A DNA stretch of 10,797 bases from Chloroflexota bacterium (GTDB lineage: Bacteria; Chloroflexota; Dehalococcoidia; RBG-13-53-26), in assembly GCA_030616195.1 (NCBI GenBank), contig JAUWXW010000029.1:1-10797 (forward strand), given 5' to 3'. This document shows, in pieces, positions 6,374 through 10,797 of this stretch. The position numbers were made by a program, and so were the translations under genes. The notes under the pieces were generated by a model. It was not told the DNA's origin and ran no database searches. It was given only the letters and a program-made list of their open reading frames with translations. The number at the start of each line of letters is the position of its first letter. Positions within the stretch are counted from its first letter, which is position 1.

Positions 6374-7168
6374 TCATACTGCCAGGTCACGTCTCTCGAA
6401 GGCCACCAAGGCCACACCAAGGAGCAAGACGATGAGCCCTAGCAGGACGGCGGCATGTCCCAGGCTGAGCCCGTTCATAAGGGGCTCCGCGGCGCTGTAG
6501 TAGTAAAAGGGGGAGAGTTTGCGGTAAGGCTCCAGCATCTCGATGGACGCCCCAAACCCGTTCAGGAAAAAGGTCACTACCCCAAGACCAGCGGCCACAC
6601 CTATACTGAGTCCCCGCTTGCCGCTAATGCACGCTATGGTCAGCGCCAGGGCGCCAAAAACCAGCCCCAGTAGAACACAGCTCAGCGACGCCTGAAGCAT
6701 TCTCCCCACACTGATATCCACCCCAGCAATTGACGCACCGATCGCCAACCCCAGCCATAGGGCCAAAGCAGCTACCACGGTTATGATCACCATAGCAGCG
6801 GACTTCTCTATCACTAGGCGCCACCGCGGCAGTGGAGTGGACATTAGCAAGTCGAGGGTCCCCTTCTCCTCCTCCCTAACGATCGTGCCACCACCAAAAC
6901 CAACTGTCAGCATCAGGAGCAGCAGCGGCGCCATAAAGAAGAAGACCTCGCTCTGGAGGTAGCCTTCCGCCGAACCCAGGTCTTCCACATCTATAAATGC
7001 CGCATAAGACGAAGACAATTGCTCCACCAAGTCCTCATACATCCCAGAGTCACCTATGGTGGGATAGAGGACTATAACCCAGAGCCCCACCCCAGCCAGG
7101 CCAATGCACCACCACAGCATCGCCCGGCGCCAATCTCGCAACGTCTTTAAGAACACGTTACTCAGCAT
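6374..7168 (-). CDS. ABC-2 type exporter permease
   Basis: This is the membrane half of an ABC-2 exporter, 264 residues with about six hydrophobic segments. After a basic amphipathic N-terminus and the first membrane segment (about 17-37) there is an external loop rich in D, E and S, and then the family hallmark EEEKGTLDLLMSTPLPRWR at about 99-117, the coupling region that faces the ATPase. The start is placed at the ATG at 7168 because AAGG lies 8 bases upstream; a GTG at 7177 is also in frame but overlaps that ribosome site. The gene overlaps the ATPase stop by 11 bases, so the two are translationally coupled and form one transporter. Substrate is not predictable: drugs, peptides, lipids and polysaccharide precursors are all known for the superfamily. 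It converges with the radical SAM gene over 72 bases in which I see no clear terminator. Confidence 0.88.
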   Translation of the reverse strand: MLSNVFLKTLRDWRRAMLWWCIGLAGVGLWVIVLYPTIGDSGMYEDLVEQLSSSYAAFIDVEDLGSAEGYLQSEVFFFMAPLLLLMLTVGFGGGTIVREEEKGTLDLLMSTPLPRWRLVIEKSAAMVIITVVAALALWLGLAIGASIAGVDISVGRMLQASLSCVLLGLVFGALALTIACISGKRGLSIGVAAGLGVVTFFLNGFGASIEMLEPYRKLSPFYYYSAAEPLMNGLSLGHAAVLLGLIVLLLGVALVAFERRDLAV

Positions 7169-8060
7169 GTTCCCCACCTTGCCCGTAGTAGGTCAGAAAG
7201 ATGTCTTCCAGGCTCGGCTCATGGCTGATCAGGTCTACCACCTGAAAGCCAGCTACAGCCTTTATGAAAGGATCCAGCGCTCCCATCACCGTACAGTGCA
7301 GGGTGTTATTCTCTATTCGCAGGTCAGACACACCAGGCAAGTCAGCGAAGATTCCTTCGGGCACGGGGCCAGCAAAGCGGACCTCCACGTGTCGCAACGC
7401 CCGCTCCTTCAGAGCAGCCACATGCTCAACATCAATAAGGCGACCCTCGCGGATGATACCCAGCCGGTCGCACACCCGCTCCACTTCCGGCAGGTTGTGT
7501 GAAGACAGGAACACCGTCCGCCCCTCATCGCGAAACTCAGTTAGCAAATGGTAAAGCTCCTGCTGCATCAGCGGGTCCAGGCCGACGCTTGGCTCATCCA
7601 GGATCAACAGCTCGGGCCGGTGCATAAAGGCCTGGATGAGTCCAATCTTTTGCCGGTTGCCCCGGGATAGGGAGCGGACGGGCTCTGAGAGGTCGCTCTT
7701 CAGCCGCTCCGCCAGTTCCTGGACAAGTTCCCACTTTACGCCGCCCCGCAGGTGGCCAAAGTAACGCAGAAACTCGGCGCTGGTCATGTTATCATACAGC
7801 GCCAGCTCGTCAAGCACGTAGCCAATGCGCTTCCGAATGTCTCGACTCTGCTGGCGTACGTCCAACCCGAAGATGGTAGCCGACCCGCGAGTCGGGCGGA
7901 TAAAGTCCAGCAGGGTACGAATAGTGGTCGTTTTGCCAGCGCCATTTGGGCCAAGGAATCCAAAGATCTCGCCCTGCTCCACCTCAAGGTTGAGGTCCAG
8001 CACACCACGCTTCTTGCCGTAGAACTTGGTGAGGTTTTCAGTGCATATAACCTTGTCCAT
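7158..8060 (-). CDS. ABC-2 type exporter ATPase
   Basis: This is the cytoplasmic ATPase partner of the downstream permease, 300 residues from the ATG at 8060. Walker A GPNGAGKTT is at 37-45, the signature LSRGN at 131-135 (an accepted variant of LSGGQ in ABC-2 ATPases), Walker B LLILDEP at 151-157 with catalytic Glu156, GLDP at 160-163, and the switch His188. The C-terminal extension ends with the HEPSLEDIFLTYYG motif typical of drug and antibiotic exporter ATPases of the DrrA/BcrA type. In the Q-loop position it reads IGYVLDE (79-85) without the usual Gln. A GTG at 8078 would add six residues, but AGGA abuts it with no spacing, and the family N-terminus fits the ATG better. Forty to sixty bases separate it from the RND gene, so they are probably cotranscribed. 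Confidence 0.92.
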   Translation of the reverse strand: MDKVICTENLTKFYGKKRGVLDLNLEVEQGEIFGFLGPNGAGKTTTIRTLLDFIRPTRGSATIFGLDVRQQSRDIRKRIGYVLDELALYDNMTSAEFLRYFGHLRGGVKWELVQELAERLKSDLSEPVRSLSRGNRQKIGLIQAFMHRPELLILDEPSVGLDPLMQQELYHLLTEFRDEGRTVFLSSHNLPEVERVCDRLGIIREGRLIDVEHVAALKERALRHVEVRFAGPVPEGIFADLPGVSDLRIENNTLHCTVMGALDPFIKAVAGFQVVDLISHEPSLEDIFLTYYGQGGEHAE

Positions 8061-8118
8061 GGCTATCTCGTATGGCACTCCTAACTAAGTCAGCTCAGAA
8101 GGCCGCCTTTTTCGATGT

Positions 8119-10797
8119 TCAACCAGATGGGGAGGGGGCACGACGACGCAAACGCTCGGTCAGACTGTAGAGCACCGGTATAACCAGCAGAGTCAACAGG
8201 GTCGATGAGAACAGTCCACCTATGACCACCACTCCCAACTCGGCAGCCAGGAGCACGCCCCCACCGAGACCAATGGCTAAGGGAACCAGAGCAATCATGG
8301 TGGTTATTGCCGTCATCAGTATGGGGCGCAGACGGATGCGGCCAGCATCCATGAGAGCATCGTGGGTACTGTAACCCTCCTTGCGGCGGTCATCCACAAA
8401 GGTGAGCAGAACGATGGCATTGGTGAGCACAATACCCACCAGCATCAGGATGCCCACCATAGCGGACATTCCCACCGGTTTTCCGGTGACAAGCAATGCC
8501 AGCACTGCTCCGATTGAGGCCAACGGCATGGAGACCATGATCAACAGAGGGGTAAGCCAGGAGCGGAAGCTGATGGCCAGTACGACGAAGACTAGCCCTA
8601 TGGCAATGACTATGGCTTTATACATATCGGAGAAGCCTTCCATCATCTGCTCTGCCACACCCCCCATCTTGATCTCATCTATGCCGTCGCCAAGCTCCAG
8701 GTCATCAATCATTTTCTGCACTTCTCGATTGACAGCCCCCACATCATCCGCTACGATGGTGGCGGTTATGGTCCCGGCGTACCCTCCCTCAGCGCGGTTA
8801 TACTCTGCATATTCGAACTCCACATCAGCCAGATCACCCAGCTTCATGGGGCTGTCGGCTCCAATCCTCAGCCCCTGGATAACCTCTATATCACCTTCAC
8901 CCAAAGACTTAACTGCTCCTGGAACTGAAATCTGGGTGGGAGCACCGTCAATCGTCACGATTGGGCCCGTCTGGCCGAACTGGGCTATGGGCCAGCCAAA
9001 GCGCATCATGGCCCATTCCCCCTCCAACTGCCCCACCACCTCCCCCATATCATCCTGGCCGGTAAGCGCAGCGTATTGGGCCAGCCCATCGTCCTTCCAC
9101 TCCTTGGAAGCGTCGCCCTTTTTTGTCACCAGTTCGCTTTCCAGGTTCTCTATGTCTCCTTTGACCTCCAGTTCTCGAATCATCTCGGTAAGAATTTCTG
9201 TCATGTCCTGGACCGGCTGAAGTTCACCCTCTTCTTCCCCGACAACCCGCACCTCCAATCCGCCACCACCCATCATCGCCTCCCCCGCGTCGCCCTCCAC
9301 AACCGTGATTGTAGCAGGGGATGTCTGGAAGATAGGGCGGAACTTGTCACGCAGGGCATCGACCTGCTGCTCCACGTCAGCATCACCCGACAGCTCAATC
9401 ATCAGGGTAGCCAGACCACCGCCGGTCCCCATTTCACCCATCAGGCTGCCCATGTAGGCATAGTAGTTCTCAATCTTACCTTCCTCTTGCTTGAGCTCCT
9501 CAACCTTCCCTTCCGCTTGCTTTATCGTCTCGGCTAAATCGAGGTCGTCTCCATAAGGCATCTGAATCTCCACGGTTACCATCTTCTCTCCGTGGCTGGG
9601 GAGAAAAGATGTCCCCAGCAGAGGGAGAATGAATAGGCTGACCAAAAGAAGACCCACCGCGATCACCAGGGTTATAGCACGATGACCTAGCGACCAGCGC
9701 AATGCCCTGGTATAGGCCCTGGTATACCAGTTGTCAGACCCCTCGAAGCCTACCTTTCTCATACCCATGAGGCTGGAGAGAGGTGGTACCAGCATCAGGG
9801 CAACAACGAGAGACGCCAGCAGGGCAAAGGTTACCGTAAGGCCGAAGGGGCGGAACATCTCACCTGCCAGACCGCCAACCAGAATCAGGGGTACGAATAT
9901 GACCACTGTGGCAATGGTCGCTGAGGTGATAGGCATAGCTATCTCTTTGATACCGTCAATAGCTGCCTGCCTGAAGCCTTCGCCACGTTGCAAATGACGG
10001 TAAATGTTCTCCAGGGAGACTATGCTATTGTCCACTATCCTCCCCACGGCGATTGCCAGGCCACCCAGCGTCAAGATGTTAATGGTAATACCGAAGGCAT
10101 ACATCAGAAGAAAGGCAACTAAAATGCTCACCGGAATGGACACAGTAACGATCAGGGAAGCACGGAAGGCCCACAAGAACAAGATGACTATTATTCCTGC
10201 CAGGACAACGCCTATGATGGCATTGCGTGCCAAGTCGTTGATGCTTCTCTCGATGTAGTCAGATTGGTCCGTAACAACGGTGATGTTGACACCGGGGTAA
10301 TCTTCGCTTGCCTCGAACTCCCTTATCTCAGATATGATGGCGTTGGCCACATCCACAGTATTGGCCTCGGGGTCCTTTCTCCAGATAATGCTCACGCTGG
10401 GGCTGCCATTGGTATAGGAAGTAGGCACCGGCTCCACAACGTCGGCCACGTCTGCCACACTGAGACCAGGATTGGATAATAAAGGAGCGTCTTTGATCGC
10501 CTGCAGAGACCCATACTCACTCTGTTCCTCTAGAGTGGACTTCAGCCAGTACACAGGGACCCCATTGGTATTCATGGCATCCACTTTGGGGATAACCAGG
10601 ACATCTTCCTCACCGCCCTCTACCTCTACGGCTTTCATGAAGGGCGTCTCTTCTTGCAGGATGCCGTCAACGCTGGACACTCTGCCCACCAGGACTTCCG
10701 CTACGGCCCTCACTTGAGCACTGGTCATACCAGCGTCGCTGGAAACTGTCACCCACACCAGAGGAAACATCTCAAAGCTGATGCCGGTGACAACCAG
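8119..10797 (-). CDS. RND efflux transporter (HAE1/SwrC-like), N-terminus beyond window
   Basis: This is a proton-driven inner-membrane pump of the AcrB/MMPL superfamily. The frame is open to the right edge; 893 residues are visible, and AcrB-like proteins have about 1030-1060, so the first membrane helix and part of the first pore domain lie outside. The ATG at 10770 is internal, not a start. Counting from that ATG, TM2 begins near 184, the TM4 relay reads VGRIVDNSIV with D247-N248 where AcrB has Asp-Asp, large periplasmic segments occupy about 1-180 and 390-715, and TM10 reads GIVLTNAIVLL with Thr783 where AcrB has Lys; Thr here is familiar from SwrC-type pumps. The central periplasmic domain is very acidic. 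It is followed by an ABC-2 exporter pair on the same strand. Likely substrates are drugs, detergents or lipids, but nothing here identifies them. A membrane-fusion protein or TetR regulator might lie upstream. Confidence 0.92.
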   Translation of the reverse strand: MVVTGISFEMFPLVWVTVSSDAGMTSAQVRAVAEVLVGRVSSVDGILQEETPFMKAVEVEGGEEDVLVIPKVDAMNTNGVPVYWLKSTLEEQSEYGSLQAIKDAPLLSNPGLSVADVADVVEPVPTSYTNGSPSVSIIWRKDPEANTVDVANAIISEIREFEASEDYPGVNITVVTDQSDYIERSINDLARNAIIGVVLAGIIVILFLWAFRASLIVTVSIPVSILVAFLLMYAFGITINILTLGGLAIAVGRIVDNSIVSLENIYRHLQRGEGFRQAAIDGIKEIAMPITSATIATVVIFVPLILVGGLAGEMFRPFGLTVTFALLASLVVALMLVPPLSSLMGMRKVGFEGSDNWYTRAYTRALRWSLGHRAITLVIAVGLLLVSLFILPLLGTSFLPSHGEKMVTVEIQMPYGDDLDLAETIKQAEGKVEELKQEEGKIENYYAYMGSLMGEMGTGGGLATLMIELSGDADVEQQVDALRDKFRPIFQTSPATITVVEGDAGEAMMGGGGLEVRVVGEEEGELQPVQDMTEILTEMIRELEVKGDIENLESELVTKKGDASKEWKDDGLAQYAALTGQDDMGEVVGQLEGEWAMMRFGWPIAQFGQTGPIVTIDGAPTQISVPGAVKSLGEGDIEVIQGLRIGADSPMKLGDLADVEFEYAEYNRAEGGYAGTITATIVADDVGAVNREVQKMIDDLELGDGIDEIKMGGVAEQMMEGFSDMYKAIVIAIGLVFVVLAISFRSWLTPLLIMVSMPLASIGAVLALLVTGKPVGMSAMVGILMLVGIVLTNAIVLLTFVDDRRKEGYSTHDALMDAGRIRLRPILMTAITTMIALVPLAIGLGGGVLLAAELGVVVIGGLFSSTLLTLLVIPVLYSLTERLRRRAPSPSG

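Noticed and set aside
8381..9220. Plus-strand frame of 279 codons opposite the RND gene
   Set aside because: It is antisense to a clearly conserved membrane protein; its Ser/Thr/Pro-rich product is the usual result of reading such a gene backwards.
10768..10770. ATG as true start of the RND gene
   Set aside because: The frame stays open to the window edge, and the protein would begin in the middle of the first pore domain without TM1.

Overview
This 10.8 kb window is ordinary bacterial chromosomal DNA of roughly 50-55% GC by eye. It is densely coded, uses Shine-Dalgarno sites and ATG/GTG starts, and carries no rRNA, tRNA, CRISPR array, transposase or phage gene that I can see. The host cannot be named from the sequence. 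Its gene content (a lipoprotein-anchored LIV-type uptake system, a B12-binding radical SAM protein, an HAE1/SwrC-like RND pump beside an ABC-2 exporter) would suit an uncultured soil or sediment bacterium. A Chloroflexota-like origin is only a low-confidence guess.

Left third (1-4240): a branched-chain amino acid type (LIV/HAAT) ABC importer. The minus strand reads livK-like lipoprotein (4096-2822), livH-like permease (2652-1783) and livM-like permease (1786-728, overlapping livH by 4 bases). The livF-like ATPase lies on the plus strand at the left edge, is cut by the window, and meets livM tail to tail across 11 bases. The cluster is therefore split into two convergent units; a livG is expected just left of the window. 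LivM ends in an unusual four-cysteine zinc-ribbon-like tail. Two long hairpins flank livK: a 16-bp stem with one bulge in its leader, and a 15-bp uninterrupted stem between livK and livH. Both pair fully, through G-U wobbles, only in the minus-strand RNA.

Middle (4097-4729): a 633-bp region with no convincing gene. It has a plausible minus-strand promoter for livK, a plausible plus-strand promoter for the radical SAM gene, and between them a three-tier GC-rich inverted repeat of unknown function. A GTG-initiated, 523-residue cobalamin-binding radical SAM protein (4730-6301, plus) follows.

Right part (6374-10797): three minus-strand genes read leftward as one probable export operon: an RND efflux transporter (N-terminus beyond the window), an ABC-2 type ATPase, and its membrane partner, whose start overlaps the ATPase stop. 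Upstream genes, perhaps a regulator or membrane-fusion protein, would lie right of the window. The permease converges with the radical SAM gene across about 72 bases without a clear terminator.

No wholly new multi-gene system is evident. The points most worth a second look are the LivM zinc-ribbon tail, the two strand-asymmetric hairpins around livK, and the structured element at 4340-4393.
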